Origin: Globodera rostochiensis
Lineage: Eukaryota > Nematoda > Chromadorea > Rhabditida > Heteroderidae
Assembly: GCA_018350325.1 (NCBI GenBank)
Contig: JAEVLN010000040.1
Span: 248,001 to 312,000, forward strand
Reading direction: 5' to 3'
Length of the DNA stretch: 64,000 nt
In this document: positions 1-13,093 of the stretch, piece by piece
Layout of the letters: each line of letters opens with the position of its first letter
Position numbering within the stretch: position 1 is the first letter of the stretch
Program-made: the position numbers and the translations under genes
Notes under the pieces: model-generated
What the model saw: the letters and a program-made list of their open reading frames with translations, nothing else
What the model was told of the DNA's origin: nothing
Databases searched by the model: none

Positions 1-1519
1 CGCCCCGCCCCCACAATCGCGGCACAGTCCGTCGTCGCGCCTCGGGCGTGTTAACGACGGACGCGTTTTTGTCCATTGGGGGCCTGCCTGGAACTGGGGC
101 AATTTGTCAGGTTACCAACCAACCGATCCCCCCCCCCCCGTTTCTGCATCCAGTTGCCCCCCCCTGCCCCCCCTGCCCTCCCCCTGCCTCAGGCAACCAG
201 ACAGACACAGAGTCAGCTAACAGTGACTACTGACACTCCAAACCATTTAGGGGAATTATTATTGGTGTGTTGGTGTCTTCTTCGTCTTCATCGCATTTTT
301 ACACCGAAAAAATGCAAAAACAAAAAATTCTTTTTGGCCCCGCCGCCCCCGACGGACGGGGAATGTCGTCGTGGCAAATTGGGAGGGGCAGGGGGGGGGG
401 GGAGGGGACAAAATTGCACCAACGACAAAACGACGATTTTTTTGTACACATTTAGCAGCAGCACCGCCGCTGGGCCCAAAACATAATACCCTAAAATTAA
501 TTAATGAATTAATTTTGTTCTTTCTCTGCCCATTTGCCAAAAAAGGTGTGCTGCATGCGCGAGGGCATAAAAAAGGGGGGGGGGAGCATTTTCACTTCTT
601 TCTTCGACACTTTCCTTGTTGTGCCCCCCCCCCCGGCGCCAATCCCCCGAGGCGACGGGGGGGGGCGACGTAATGAATAAAAATGAATTGAATTTGGGGG
701 GCGGGGGGTTGTGCAATGGCTGCCCCGGGGTCGTTAATGACGCTATTTGGGGGGGGGGGGGGGTGTAACAGTAAAGTTACGCCACGCCACGCCAGTCGCG
801 CACCCCGGGCGCCCTCCTCTTTCTTTTTATTTTTTATGTCAATTAATTGTTATATTTTTGATTTTAGTACAAAATGCTTAACATTTACTTAAATAATGAA
901 ATTTGAAATGAGAAAAATTGTAACCATATTTTTTAGGTCATTTTTAAACAATTTAATATCGCGAAATCTCTAAATTTAAAGACATTTCAATTGCATCTCC
1001 GATTAATCTCCAACAATTCAAAAAAGGCTTGGTTGGGATCCCGAATAAGTTCTGAATAATTGAAAAAATGGCTCAATTGAGGTCCCGATTCACCAACATT
1101 CAAAAAAAAATCCCAAGAAAATTCCGAAGAAATCCCCCGATTCCATCCCTAGTATGACAGTTTGAAAATTTTCAAATTTCAGCTTGAATTGTTGCAAAAA
1201 GTTTAAATTTCCAAAAAAAAAGAGCAAAAAGGAAGCAAAATGAAAAAAGTCCAGAAAAGATAAAGATGAGGTAAAAAATCCAATAAATTTTGAACTAAAA
1301 TATTTATAATAATAGAGAGCACACTTTTAATCAGAGTTGGCACTCCGACGTCTGGATTCAAATTTTCGGTGTTTAGGAACCCCAAAAACATTTTTGGAGT
1401 TCGGGGGTTTTTCAACTAAAACCCAGCAATTTGAAAATTTGCTTTTTTACTTTTACATAATAGTCACATACATATAGCCACAGAAAATGCCAAATTTGAA
1501 TTCCATTGAATGAATCACA
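1..1519. other. Intergenic flank, no gene seen
   Basis: This stretch lies downstream of galectin-like gene A. Positions 1-800 are GC-rich with many long C or G homopolymers, and every open frame is short and proline/glycine-rich low complexity. Positions 840-1519 are AT-rich. A sequence at about 1335-1420 resembles 12,905-13,010, which lies in the flank between genes A and B, so part of this is a shared flank of the gene family. I see no exon, RNA gene or complete transposon here. Confidence 0.5.
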
Positions 1520-4500
1520 TCAATCTTCTAGTCTATAACTGCCCGTCTGATCACTCGGCCTTTTGCAACGCTTTTGCGGTTTACATGTTATATTCGTGGC
1601 ATTGTCCAGCTTGACATTGGTGGACTCAATCTAATAATAATAATAATAAGTTGATTATAATTAAACAAGCTAATGCAAAAAAAAACAACAGTTTTTCTTG
1701 ATTAGCTAATCTAAAGCATTTCGAAATTCCTTTGCCGTATTTAGGGGGAGGGGGAGGGGGTACGAGGGGTCACGTACCTCCCCCCCCCCCCCACCCCCCG
1801 TCCCCCACCCCAAAAGGAAAATTTAAGGGAAAAAACCATAGGGGGGACCCTCCAATTTTCTTAACAGATTGAGTCAAAAATTCAAATTATTTCTCGGCGG
1901 GGCCTACCGGCACCGCCGACCCCCCCCCCCCCCCCCCGCTCCCTGTAAAGCAGAAATCCCAAAACAATTTTGCTTTTTTGGAAATTGCTTAAATGGAATA
2001 AAAAATAACGAAAAATGCACCCCATATAAGCGAACAATTTTCGAAAAATTGCTTTTAAACTACAATAAAAAGGGAAAAATAACCCCCAAGTTTTTGTAAA
2101 AAATTGCTTAAGAAAAATGCAATAAAACCCAAAAATGCACCCCCTAAAAATGGATTTTTTTTTTCCGGTACCCCATCCAAAGCAAAATCCTAAATACGTC
2201 GTGCCTGGCCTGTGTTTTCTGTAAATGGGATTCAATGATCCAATTTTCGTTATTACTGTACATAAGTTTAAAAACAAAGCAAAACATTCTTACGGTAATG
2301 TAATGGACCGCCCATGTTGGGAGCCCGTCCATGTAAGGGTGAGGGCACACGTACACGTCGTTCAACGTCACATTGAACCCCGTCGTATTCGTCCTCTTAT
2401 TGAATATGGCTTTGATTTTAAAGTCCAACTCCGTCGAATTCACCAAATTTTTCACGGGGCAACTCACTTCGCCTTTCTTTCCGTTGTCCTGGCAAAAAAA
2501 AAAATAAAAACTTTGTGTCTGGACATTTTTAACAATTTTTGCCATTTTAATATTTTTACATGTACATACTTTAAATAGTAAGTTTTTTTAAATAAAAGTT
2601 CGTTACAATTTGTTTAAAAAAAAAAAATTAAAATTGAAAAAAACAAAACGTACATAACTGCTGAAAATGAGCTGCTGCTGCTGCCCATCTGCATGCTCGT
2701 TGAACGTCGTGCTCATCACAGTTTTGCCAACTTTAAATAAATTGCTCGCACCAAAAATTCCAAAATATTGAAAAAGAAAACTTTGCTTAGCGTAGGAAAA
2801 GTAAAAGCGAGAAATAAAGAACATCGCTAGTAATTTTTGGACAAATTTTCTTAACAAATTGTCATCAAAAATCAAAAAAATTTTTCCCGCCGGCGCCTGT
2901 CTGCGCCGCCGGACCTTTCCAATTCCCTAAAAAGCATCAAAAAATAAGCGCATTTTTTAAATATTTTGGTCGCAAATCTGTTAACAAATTGAGTAAAAAA
3001 TTCCCCAAAGTTGAAAAAATCACGCGCGAAAAACGGACGGCGCTCAGTTGGCTTGCCATTTGAGCGCCGGCGCTCTGGCGTACAACATCGCACGCGAAAT
3101 CTCGGCAACACCCCCCTACCCCTCGCCCCCCCCCCCTAACATCGCACCTCGCAGCGCTCAAGCCAACCAGGGATCTCAACTCACCTTCGAGAAAATATGG
3201 CAACCGGCTCCAAAAATATGGCATTTTTATGGCATCCAGGGGTTAAAAATATGGCATTTTTATGGCAGTTTTCTTAAGAATTTTCAAAAATGCTAATTTT
3301 TGTTGTTGTTGCGAATTCTGCTCCTTTTGGGGGTGGCGGTCGGCGGTGCCGATAGGCGCCGCCGAGAAAATTTTGAATTTTAAATATGGCAAATTTCCAA
3401 AATTATGGCATTTGCCATCAAATGAGGGCAATTTGAGATCCCTGAAGCCACCCCCCCCCCTATGAAAGCAACCAAAATTTCAAATTCAAATCAAACCACT
3501 TGGAGTTAGATTTTCCTGGATCCGTTAAAAACGCGGCATTTTAGCTTGGATTTTCTGTTCAACTTTTCGGAAAGTTTATACCAGACATGTGACCAGATTC
3601 CTTTTTTGGTCCGTAATGCCGGATTCCACACACAAAAACCCATGCCACTTAAACTGGCGGATTTTTCGTAGTCTTTGGATCATTTTTCCAGACAATTTGT
3701 AAATATTATTTGCTAACATATTTTAGTTTTTAAATTTAAAAATCGGCAACCGCGCCTCCTCCTTCAAAAAAATTCAATTTAAAAATGTGCACAAAAAAGC
3801 AACTTCTTCACACCGATTTTATGGCCAACCCCTCCCCCCCCCGGCGCATGTATGTGACACTTTGCTGCTACCCACCAAGTGCGTGATGTTGCAGCGCCTC
3901 GTAGAAAAGGTTGACGGTCACATTGAAGCCGAGCGTTTCATTCAACTTCTTGTTGATCACGGCGTGCACAGTGATCCGGTCGCGTTGCCGCAGCACGCCC
4001 CAGGCGTGATTGACCTCCGTCAAGAATTCCGGAGTTGAAATTTCTGGCTGCTCTATGTGCAGTGCATACACATACACGTCACCAACAATCTGATCAGCAA
4101 GAAAACAGTTACGGTGTGTGCCAGGGATGGGAGCCGACGACCTCAAAAAATTTATCGGAAATCGGAATTCCGGGGCCTTAAAATTTTCGGAAATCGGAAC
4201 TCGGAATTCCGAAACATCAAAAAATTTCGAAAATCGGAATTCCGACCCCAAAAAAGTCGGAAATCGGAATTCCGGGGTCTCAAAAAATTTCGGAAATCGG
4301 AATTCCGGGGTCTCAAAAAATTTCGGGAATCGGAATTCCGGGGTCTCAAAAAATTTCGGAAATCGGAATTCCGGCCCCAAAAAAGTCGGAAATCAGAATT
4401 CCGACCCCAAAAAAGTCGGAAATCAGAATTCCGACCATCCCTGGTGTGTGTGTGTGTGCCTGAGGGCATTTATTAATAAGGCGCTAGAGGCAAAATGATA

Positions 4501-7500
4501 GGCCCCCGGGGGCGGGAATCGCACCCATGCAAGACTCTCGGCGCAGTAGGATTAGTGCGGGCTGGCGGTTGCTCGGATCTAGGTACTCAGTTACCGAACC
4601 TATTACCGAAAACCTTTAAACTTCTCGGTTTTTGGTTCGTTTCGGTTCAGTCTCTGAGACCGCCAACCCTAGCGGTGATCAGCACTCTAAACAATTAGAA
4701 ATGCTAAAAATTCCAATAAAACTACATATGACGACCGACTTTTAATTTTTTTGGTTTGTTTCTGGAGCAGAATTAAGGGGCAAATTCCACCTGAATATGG
4801 TCAACGGACCACGGCGGCATGGTGATATTATCTTTGATCGTCGGATATGGGCAGTTGAGTGCGACAAAGTCCACTTCATCAATGTTTATGACAAAACGAT
4901 TCTCCTCGCATTTGATTGTCATGTTGAATCGTTGGCCATTACGGTTGAGCCGATTATCAACTTGATGTCCAAATGATGTCATATTGGGGAAATCACTTCC
5001 GTTTGATTCCATCTCATCCAGTCCATTCTAAGGGGGGGGGGGGGGGGGGGAATTCCGTCTTGAACTTAATCTTTGATCATTTAATAATGTGGCTGATCAA
5101 TGATCAGCAACAGGACCGTGTGAAACAAAGCGCCTAAATTGCCGCTTTATATGAAATAAATGCCATTTTTTCAGCAAGTTTATTGTCTTCCGAATTCTCT
5201 TAGCAAATTCCGTCAAAAAGTTCGAAATTTTCTCAGCGGCGCTAATTTGGCGCTCCGCCGGAAAATTTCCTTTTTTCAATTTTTTTTATGGGATTACATC
5301 ACTTTGATCAGTGATTACTCTCTGATCAGTGATTACTCTCTGATCAGTGATTACTCTGATCAGTGATCACCAATTGAACTCCTTTTAGTACCTGGTGTAG
5401 GTGGTATTTACATTGGGTTGAGGTCGTTTCACTAACAGTGAAGTTCAACGCAAGCACAACGTGGCCGACTAAATGAAGGCGTTTTTGTAAAAATCACTCA
5501 ATCCGTGATCAAAGCTCTGGTCAAGTCACAATCCGTGATCAAGCTCTGGGGTCAAATCACAATTCGTGATCAAAGCTCTGGTCAATCACAATCCGTGATC
5601 AAAGCTCTGGTCAATCCGTGATCAAAACTCTGGTCAAATCACAATCCGTGATTTAAAGCTCTGGTCAAATCACAATCCGTGATCAAAGCTCTGGTCAAAT
5701 CACAATCCAGTGATCAAAGCTCTGGTCAAATCACAACCCGTAATCAAAGCTCTGGGCAAATCATAATCCGTGATCAAAACTCTGGTCAAATCACAATCCG
5801 TGATCAGAGCTGATGATCGATCGGTTCAAAAACATATTGATCAATAAGCCAACTGACTTCTTTTGCTGGGTTCCAACGATTCGTTCATCAAATAAATGGA
5901 GAAATTGTTGGAGGTATTATAAATTTCCATGTCAATTGTGATGTTGTCATTGTAGTTGAGCAATGTGTGCAATTTTTTGGTGAATTTGGTGAAATCTCTG
6001 CGATTGTTTTCAACGCTCGCCTGATCGGGGGGTAAATTTTAATAAGTTGAAAACTGCGCGCGCGCCTATTGGCACCAAAACGCGCGGATATTACCGGTGG
6101 CACGTCTATATGAGGCGGTCCCAGCTGATCAATGTCGCCTTCGATCTGAAGGATTATGATACTGTAATTTGGCAATTTTACAGTAATTTTTGCAGACTCA
6201 CCAGCACATTGTTTGTGGCCCAAATGGGCAAATCAGCAGTGCGGTTTTTTGGCAGTTTCATGCCATTCATCATGAACATGTAGTGGTTGCTGAACACAGT
6301 GATGTTCACTTCCAATAGGTCGTGTTTAATGGCGGGAACGACAATGGCTTTGTTCGAATAACTTTTTTTGACATCCTAAAATATCATAAGTTTAATTGAG
6401 TAAATTCAAATTTAAATTTAAAAATTTACAACAAAATTTGACGACAGTTGAAGCTTGTTCGGATACACTTGAATTTTCAAAACCGTTTTGCCGACTAAAA
6501 GTTACAAAATTTAATTTGGCACTCGACAACATTGGCATTTCGGGGATTGTTCTTTAAGAATCAATCGGAACGCGATTAGTTCAAAACCCAAAATTCCCAA
6601 GCCTCGGGACTCTCGATCAGTCCAAAATCAAAATTCCCAAGCCTCGGGACTCTCGATCAGTCCAAAACCCAAAATTCCCGAGCCCCGGGACCCTCGATCA
6701 GTCCAAAACCCAAAATTCCCAAGCCCCGGGACTCTCGATCAGTCCAAAACCCAAAATTCCCGAGCCCCGGGACTCTCGATCAGTCCAAAATCAAAATTCC
6801 CAAGCCTCGGGACTCTCGATCAGTCCAAAACCCAAAATTCCCGAGCCCCGGGACCCTCGATCAGTCCAAAACCCAAAATTCCCGAGCCCCGGGACCCTCG
6901 ATCAGTCCAAAACCCAAAATTCCCAAGCCCCGGGACTCTCCAGTCCAAAACCCAAAATTCCCGAGCCCCGGGACTCTCGATCAGTCCAAAAACACAAAAT
7001 TCCCGGGACTCTCGATCAGTCCAAACCCCAAAATCCCCGAGCCAGGCTCGATCAGTCCAAAACCCAAATTCCCGAGCCCCGGGACTCTCGATCAGTCCAA
7101 AACCCAAAATTCCCGAGCCCCGGGACCCTCGATCAGTCCAAAACCCAAAATTCCCGAGCCCCGGGACCCTCGATCAGTCCAAAACCCAAAATTCCCAAGC
7201 CCCGGGACTCTCAATCAGTCCAAAACCAAAATTCCCAAGCCCCGGGACTCTCGATCAGTCCAAACCCCAAAATCCCCGAGCCAGGCTCGATCAGTCCAAA
7301 ACCCAAAATTCCCGAGCCCCGGGGCTCTCGATCAGTCCAAAAACACAAAATTCCCGGGACTCTCGATCAGTCCAAACCCCAAAATCCCCGAGCCAGGCTC
7401 GATCAGTCCAAAACCCAAATTCCCAAGCCTCGGGACTCTCGATCACTCCAAACCCCCGTGACTCTCGTCGAACCAAAGACGTACTTGTTGGGTGTTCTTC

Positions 7501-10500
7501 AGGCCGGTTGTGCAATAGCGAAATGGTGAAGGTGTACGCATTTGGGTTGCGCGGTTTTACGCGAAAGGTTAAAATTGAGCCGATTTGCAAATTGCGAACA
7601 ATAGTCGTTTCGAAGTCCGTTATCAGCACTGGCTCCTATAAATATTTTATTAATTAAAAATTAACAATTTAATTTATTTATGAAACAAATTATTTAATTA
7701 ATTTTTGAATTGAATCGTACATAATTTTGCTCAATGTTCTTGAATGCCATCACTGGAGGTGGATCATTGAGCAACAAAAATTCGCCACCCAACTTAAAAT
7801 TTTAATTGATTTTAAACGGAAATGTTCAATTATTGATTGAAAGAGAAGTGATCAATTTGAAATTTTAATGAAACATGACAATTCCGATTTTAAATTCTTT
7901 AAATTCCATCAAAAAACTCAAAAATTTATCCCGGAGGCACTGTCGGCACCGCGAGCTCCCCCCCCCCCCCCCCCCCCCCGATTCTTATTACCGTATTTTT
8001 AAATTTTAGTTGCAAATCCCTTAACAAATATGGTTAAAATCTTCAAAATGTTTTCGCCGACCCACCCGCACCCCCCAGAAGTTTTCAAAAACAACTTTCC
8101 GTGCGCAATTCTTCAAAACTGTCGGTGCGCAATTCTTCGGCCCCCGTTTTATTCATCCATCCATTTCGACCTACCTGATAATGATCCATTAGGTTAAATT
8201 GCAATCCCTGCCACCAATATGGCGGGAAAAATTCCGTTGCACCCAAACGGTCCGTATGATATTTTGTGTGCTCCACGATGCCGCCTATCATGATGCCGTA
8301 GCTGTATTTGGTGAGCGCAATTCGGAACTCAAGCTGATAACTTCCATCTTTATCGGGCAATCTAGTCGGAATGTGCCAGCCGCCATTCATATGACGTGAC
8401 TTTAAAACAAGAGATACGGTATATATATAAAAAAGAATTTAAACAAGATACGGTATATATATAAAAAAGAATTTAAACTAAGGTAGGTCCCGGGGGGGGG
8501 GGGGGACGGGGAAAACCGGGGATCCCCGGCCATTCTCATCCCCGTCCCCGTTCCCCGGTTTGTCCATCCCCGTAAACGGGGATCCCCGGTCCTCATCCCC
8601 GGGGGGGGGGATGCTAAAGATGGCCATCACATTAGGAATTTTAATAACTATATTGATTTACTGTTTGAATTTTGGTTGAGATGTGCTTTTTTACAAAAGA
8701 TTTCAATCCTTTTAGGTGAGTCCCCTCAAGTGAATTGGTTGCTTATTGGTTTGTCTTCCCGCAATTCTTATGTTGCGGGCTGGGTTCGGACCCGATTGAG
8801 TGCAATTTTGGTCCTTCGCGTGTGCTCCCCCGGTGCACTTTAATTTGAAGAAATTTCGATTTTAAAAAAAAGTCCCCCAAAAAATTGCATTTTTTCAAAA
8901 ATGCACCCCTAAAAATGGATTTTGCCCATCCCCGTACGGGGATCCCCGTTCGCCGGTTTGCTCATCCCCGAAAACGGGGATCCCCGGTTTGTCCGTCCCC
9001 GGTATCCCCGTCCCCGGTTTTTTTGACCGGGGATCCCCCCCCGGGACCTACCCTAATTTAAACAAGATACGGTATATATATAAATTTCCCCCGCACCGTA
9101 GCATTGCGCATGAACACATTGGAACCTGCTCTCGAAATGTTGAATGACATCAGCGCTATATGGTATTCTGAAAATTTATGTTGATTGATCGATCGATCGA
9201 TCACTGTTTTTGCCGTCCAATTCACAGTCAGTCCTTTGCTAATGCCAAATTCCCGGATTTTTTGGATATTTTTGGGTCCGGAATTTTGGGTTCAGGCCAT
9301 TTTTAGGAACCGGACTTCCAGGGTTTGGACATTTTAGGGCCCGAAATTTTGAGTTCTCACAGTCTCCTCTGACTACAGAACGGACTTGATCATATACAGT
9401 ATAGGTTTTTAATCTTAAAAAAAGAATTTATCGGCGGCGCCTGTCGGCACCGCCGACCCCCCCCCCCCCCCTCACCCAGCAGAAGTAAAGCAGAACTCGC
9501 AAATTTTTTTTGAAAAATTCTGAAAATCATAAATTTTTCGAAATTAGGGAAAATGCAATAAACCCCAAAAATGCACCCTCTAAGAAGCGACTTTTTTTGG
9601 CTTTGCCCCCGCCCCCAAATTTTCTGGTTACAGCCTTGGTTCAATAAAATAGTCTTTGAAATCTTTTAAACATTTAAAGAAAAGCGGAAATTTACTAATC
9701 GCATTTTGTAATTATTATTTGCATAAATTAATTTTAAAATTCGAAAAATTTGTCCGGTTTCCGGACATTTTTAAGAGACGGAATTCCACTTTCCGCATTT
9801 CGGACCTTTTATTTTGTCTTCATGAACACTTTTTTTGGGAAAACTTACTCCAACCCGAAGCATAAAGCTTGAACGTGACATTTCGAGTGAATTCACTGGC
9901 CATCAAACGAATGTGGATCAGATGATTAGCCTTCAGCGGGTTGTTCTTCAATGACACAATTAAATCGGTTTTTGCTTCTTTTGAACACTCCGTTTGTGCT
10001 GAGCCGCGTGTTGGCTCTTTGAGATCAGCGGGCTCCGAGTCGGTTGGGCGAATGAACTTTTTTGGTTTTTTTGTTTAACAAAATCAACATTAAATGTGAT
10101 CATTGATCAGACAGAAGCTTTACAAAATGCACTATGGATGTAACCGGATTCCAGACATTTGGCAAAAATCAGAAAATTATACCCGGAATTTGGATTCTAG
10201 ACATTTTTGGGTAAGGAATTTCCGGTTTCCGGACATTTTTGTGTAAGGAATTTTCCGGATTTCGGCCATTTTTGCGTCCGGAATTCTGGTTTCCGGGCAT
10301 TTTTGGTTCGGAATTCCGGTTTTTGGACCTTTTTTGGGATCCGGAATTCCGGATTTTTTGCATCCGGTTACATCCCTGTGAAATGACCGTACCCACCGCT
10401 TACCCAAGCCTCCATGAAGCAGTCGCAGCTGCGTTGAACGTACAGTCTCATTGTGTGGTTCATCCACGGCAACATGTCCAGGCCCAATGTCCAAAGTCCA

Positions 10501-11676
10501 ACAAAGTCCTTCAGACGCGCACCCCTTGGAGCCAGCTGCTTGTATGCTTCCCGTTTAGCCTTTTCGCCCTCAACTTCAACGGGTTCTCCTGAAAATTAAA
10601 AATTGTTTTGTTTAAAATTATAAAAAATACCCTTATCGATCGTCACGTAGGTGAACATTTCCCGTTCATTGCCAAGATGGATGATGAATTGGCGTTGCGC
10701 TTGTGGAATTTCAAAGCTAAATCTCGATGTAGAAAAATATTTAACAAATCTCGGTCATCACAAATATACCGTATACAGAGCGGAGGAGCGTTAGAACGAT
10801 AATTTTGACAATTTTACCCCTGCGGCGTTTTAAAAGCTTCAAATTGCTCCAGAAAAGATGCAAAACAACAAACGGGTCGGGGCTTTTCGGGGTGCCACGT
10901 TTCGAGGGTTGAGGCCCAACACGAGGTCCCCACACCTGTGGCCATGTCCTTGTCCGACAAGCGATGTGTTCAGCTTCATGGCAATTGTCCCGTCCGACTT
11001 TTTCACAGTGTACACTTGGATCCCGCGCCAAAATGCTTTGTCTTTGTGTTTTTTGTTGCTAAAGCCGGTCAACAATTGTTCACATTCCTTGGCCAAAGAA
11101 TTCTGAAAAGGTTAAAAAAAACACAACAAAAATTAATCCCTGACTCCATTCATACTTTGGAAGCGCTGTCCACGTTGAATAGCTCGGAGTTCACTGACAT
11201 GCCGTTGACAATGTGCTTGTTGTCCAGGGGATGGGTGATCAAGGTGCTCGGGTAGCAGATCAGCATGCTAATTATTTTTAAAATTTAAAAAACAAATTTT
11301 CATCGAACCCTTTGTCACATCGTCCGCCTATTTCTGGGAGACGAAATTCAAGTCCGAACGTTTTGGATTCCTCGTACGGGAAGCACTGGTCCAGCAGAGC
11401 GACGGGAATTATGTGATCGTTGGTGGATTGTCCGGTCAGACGTGTCCTATTGAAACTTTTGATTTTGGAGGCTCAAAATCCCCAAAATTCGGAGTAAAAT
11501 TAAAATATTTTTGGTACCCGAATTTGAAAAAATGTCCGGTCCTGGTATCAAAATCCGGCAAAATTCTCATCAGATTTGAAAAATGCTTACGGCTTTGTTT
11601 TCATCTTCGATTGGGTGCCATGGAGAAGCGCCAAAAGGCAGAAAAAGTTTATGGCCAACGTTAAATGAGCGTTCAT
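1520..11676 (-). CDS. Secreted four-domain galectin-like protein, copy A (21 exons)
   Basis: Exons: 11591-11676, 11309-11446, 11156-11267, 10936-11102, 10631-10716, 10404-10588, 9849-10056, 9097-9167, 8175-8399, 7721-7792, 7485-7635, 6430-6494, 6202-6375, 6095-6145, 5858-6020, 5392-5468, 4791-5027, 3876-4089, 2654-2730, 2294-2488, 1520-1630. All phases agree, giving 954 aa. Residues 1-23 are a signal peptide (MNAHLTLAINFFCLLALLHG). Residues ~24-258 are an unassigned Cys-containing region. Four galectin-like units follow at ~275-426, 428-597, 598-775 and 780-935, each with the FxI/TVNL, E/DFxI..F.V.xN and W...IxGDV strand pattern. Unit 1 keeps the closest match to the sugar-site strand (FNISR, VFMRNA, W), but the canonical HFNPR and WGxEER residues are degenerate, so lactose-type binding is doubtful. 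There are many N-x-S/T sites and a Cys/Lys/Arg-rich tail. It is likely extracellular; carbohydrate or glycoprotein binding is inferred. The ATG lies 4 nt after a TTTTACAG acceptor. Exon 17 could alternatively read through its CAG|GTGG donor to a stop at 4773, but exon 18 continues domain 3 perfectly. Confidence 0.85.
3168..3444. mobile_element. hAT-like non-autonomous element, 277 bp (gene A intron 18)
   Basis: Termini are CAGGGATCTCAA and its reverse complement. Flanking 8-bp duplications are AAGCCAAC (3160-3167) and AAGCCACC (3445-3452), 7 of 8 identical. The interior repeats an ATATGGCATTTTTATGGC word and holds a GC-rich hairpin (GGCGGTGCC...GGCGCCGCC). Confidence 0.75.
4122..4443. mobile_element. 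hAT-like element with 33-bp repeats (gene A intron 17)
   Basis: Termini are CAGGGATGG and CCATCCCTG, flanked by GTGTGTGC and GTGTGTGT. The interior is about eight copies of a ~33-bp unit containing ATCGGAATTCCGG. The matching place in gene B (about 15,640 and 24,820, ACGGTGTGTGTGCC) is empty, which confirms an insertion. Confidence 0.75.
5285..5375. repeat. TGATCAGTGATTACTC minisatellite, gene A intron 16
   Basis: About five copies of a 15-18 bp unit containing CTGATCAGTGATTACT. The orthologous array of gene B (38,765-39,378) is about seven times longer. Confidence 0.85.
5490..5815. repeat. 30-bp minisatellite, gene A intron 15
   Basis: About eleven copies of a 30-bp unit (AATCCGTGATCAAAGCTCTG + GTCAAATCAC). 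It is shared with gene B, so older than the gene duplication. Confidence 0.85.
6560..7455. repeat. 41-bp minisatellite, gene A intron 11
   Basis: About 22 copies of a 41-bp unit (CCCGAGCCCCGGGACTCTCG + ATCAGTCCAAAACCCAAAATT). It has no inverted termini, unlike the hAT-like arrays. Blocks containing a shorter GAGCCAGGCTCGATC variant recur. Confidence 0.85.
8479..9055. mobile_element. hAT-like element, 577 bp (gene A intron 8)
   Basis: Termini are TAAGGTAGGTCCCGGG and CCCGGGACCTACCCTA, with a perfect 8-bp target duplication ATTTAAAC at 8471-8478 and 9056-9063. Both outer thirds are made of CGGGGATCCCCGG words. The centre (about 8610-8910) is unique-looking AT-rich sequence. It is absent from the same intron of gene B. 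Confidence 0.85.
10133..10378. mobile_element. Short CAGGGATGTAACC-type element (gene A intron 6)
   Basis: Ends are (TA)TGGATGTAACCGG and CCGGTTACATCCCTG. The interior has about eight degenerate copies of a ~28-bp CCGGAATTCCGGTTTTTGG unit. I cannot find a target duplication. It is orthologous to the much longer element at 42948-44775. Confidence 0.6.
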
Positions 11677-11680
11677 TTCG

Positions 11681-11688
11681 CTGTAAAA
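11681..11688 (-). promoter_or_regulatory. Probable trans-splice acceptor of gene A
   Basis: TTTTACAG ends 4 nt before the ATG of gene A. No upstream coding exon precedes it, and gene B has the same site. This is the usual position of a nematode spliced-leader acceptor. It could be an ordinary acceptor of an unseen 5'-UTR exon. Confidence 0.45.
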
Positions 11689-13093
11689 TGTGAAAAATAA
11701 AATTTGATTAAAATGAATAAAATTGTCATATTCCATTGGTATTTACGCAAAAATGAAGCGATAAATGCGTCCAATGGCGATTGGATGTGATTCACTGAAA
11801 AAGCAGTGAAAATTCCCACTGTTTTAGTCAAATGAGCGCATTTATGTTAATTGGAATCGCTAAAACGATGTGTCCGTCCCACTGATCGAAATGTGATGGG
11901 CTGCTGAATGAATCACTGTTTTAGTGAAATTATTTTATTTATTTTTTATTGTATTAACTAATCCTTTTTCGTTGATTAAAATCGCTTAAATTTGGTCCAT
12001 TAATGGAAATTAGACGTTTCACCCATAAAACTTTTCATCAACCGGAATATTTAAACAAAGAAACACCGCCTAATTGCACATTCTGCCATAGGTCGCTCCA
12101 ATTTTGTTGCTAAATAGGGGAAAATAGTAAGACGGAAATAACAAATTAAAGAATAGTGCCGTTAGCACTAATCAGCTGATAAACACTTCGGGAGACCAAT
12201 TTGCAGCAGAGAATGTCCTCGGGGCTCATTAGTCGTGCCAAAATGGCGAGAACGAGCACGGCGCAAAGGGCGTCCAATGGAAGTGGAAGAAGCTGGGCTT
12301 GGACATTTTGACCGATCAAAATGCCACATTTTGGCCCCGTTTCTGCCCATCTAATTCAGTTTATTTCCATTTAATCGCAATTTATTGGATATATTTTTAA
12401 AATTTGTAAACATTTGGCCAATATTTGGACCAATTTTCTTAACAAATCTTGTAAAAAGTTCAAAAAAAGGGCCAATTTTTAAAATTTGGGTTACAAATCT
12501 CTTGACAAATTGAGTCAAAAAACTACAACAAAACATTCTCGCCCGAAGCGATCCTTCGAAATGCCGCGCCACGGCCACGACGTGTTGGGGACGAGGAGGA
12601 CGTCCTTCCAGCAGAAAGAGTATTGAAGTGAATATTTTTGGGGATTTGTTGTTACATCGAGTTCAAAACAAAAGATTGGACTTGACCCTCCTCCATTCAT
12701 TTCTTCCGTCCGTCTCATTCCCTTCCGGATCCGCTCGATTCCGTCCCCAGTATTACAGACAGATCATTGAAAAATGTCAAAAATTTATTGTTGCAAAAAG
12801 TTTAAATGTTTCAAAAAAAAATAAAGAAGAAAAAAGACCAGAAAAAATGAGAAATCCCTTTAATAAATCCATCAAATAATGAATATGTATAGAGCACACT
12901 TTTTAATCATGGGTTGGCACTCCAACGTCTGGATTGAGATTTTCGGGGTTTAGGAGGACTAAAAAGCCCGAAAAAACATTTTTAGGGTTCGGGGTTTCAA
13001 CTAAAAACTCAAAATTTGAAAAATTCGGGGTCCGGAGGCAAAAACCCCTGACCAAAAACTGTCGCGGGGTTTGGGGTCGGGGTGTCTGTCAAC

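Noticed and set aside
4498..4590. A tRNA gene in intron 17
   Set aside because: Only a B-box-like GGTGCGATTCC and a partial T arm are visible; no A box or anticodon stem could be drawn.
4773..4790. Gene A (and B at 37839) ending in exon 17
   Set aside because: The stop is in frame, but exon 18 completes the galectin-like domain and continues in phase for three more exons. It may still be a minor isoform.
6820..7629. Minus-strand ORFs through the 41-bp array into exon 11
   Set aside because: Exon 11 is real, but the array part (GFWTDRESR repeats) is intron: the donor after HPT and in-phase exon 12 explain the protein better, and gene B agrees.
10818..10935. Extension of exon 4 to a later donor (CCGCAGGG|GTAAAA)
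   Set aside because: It stays in frame in gene B but is 5 bp shorter and frameshifted in gene A, and it diverges faster than exons. The earlier CACAG|GTG donor gives equal-length exons in both.
12168..12360. A small gene in the GC-rich patch between genes A and B
   Set aside because: Short frames on both strands with no start context, splice partner or similarity to the rest of the window.
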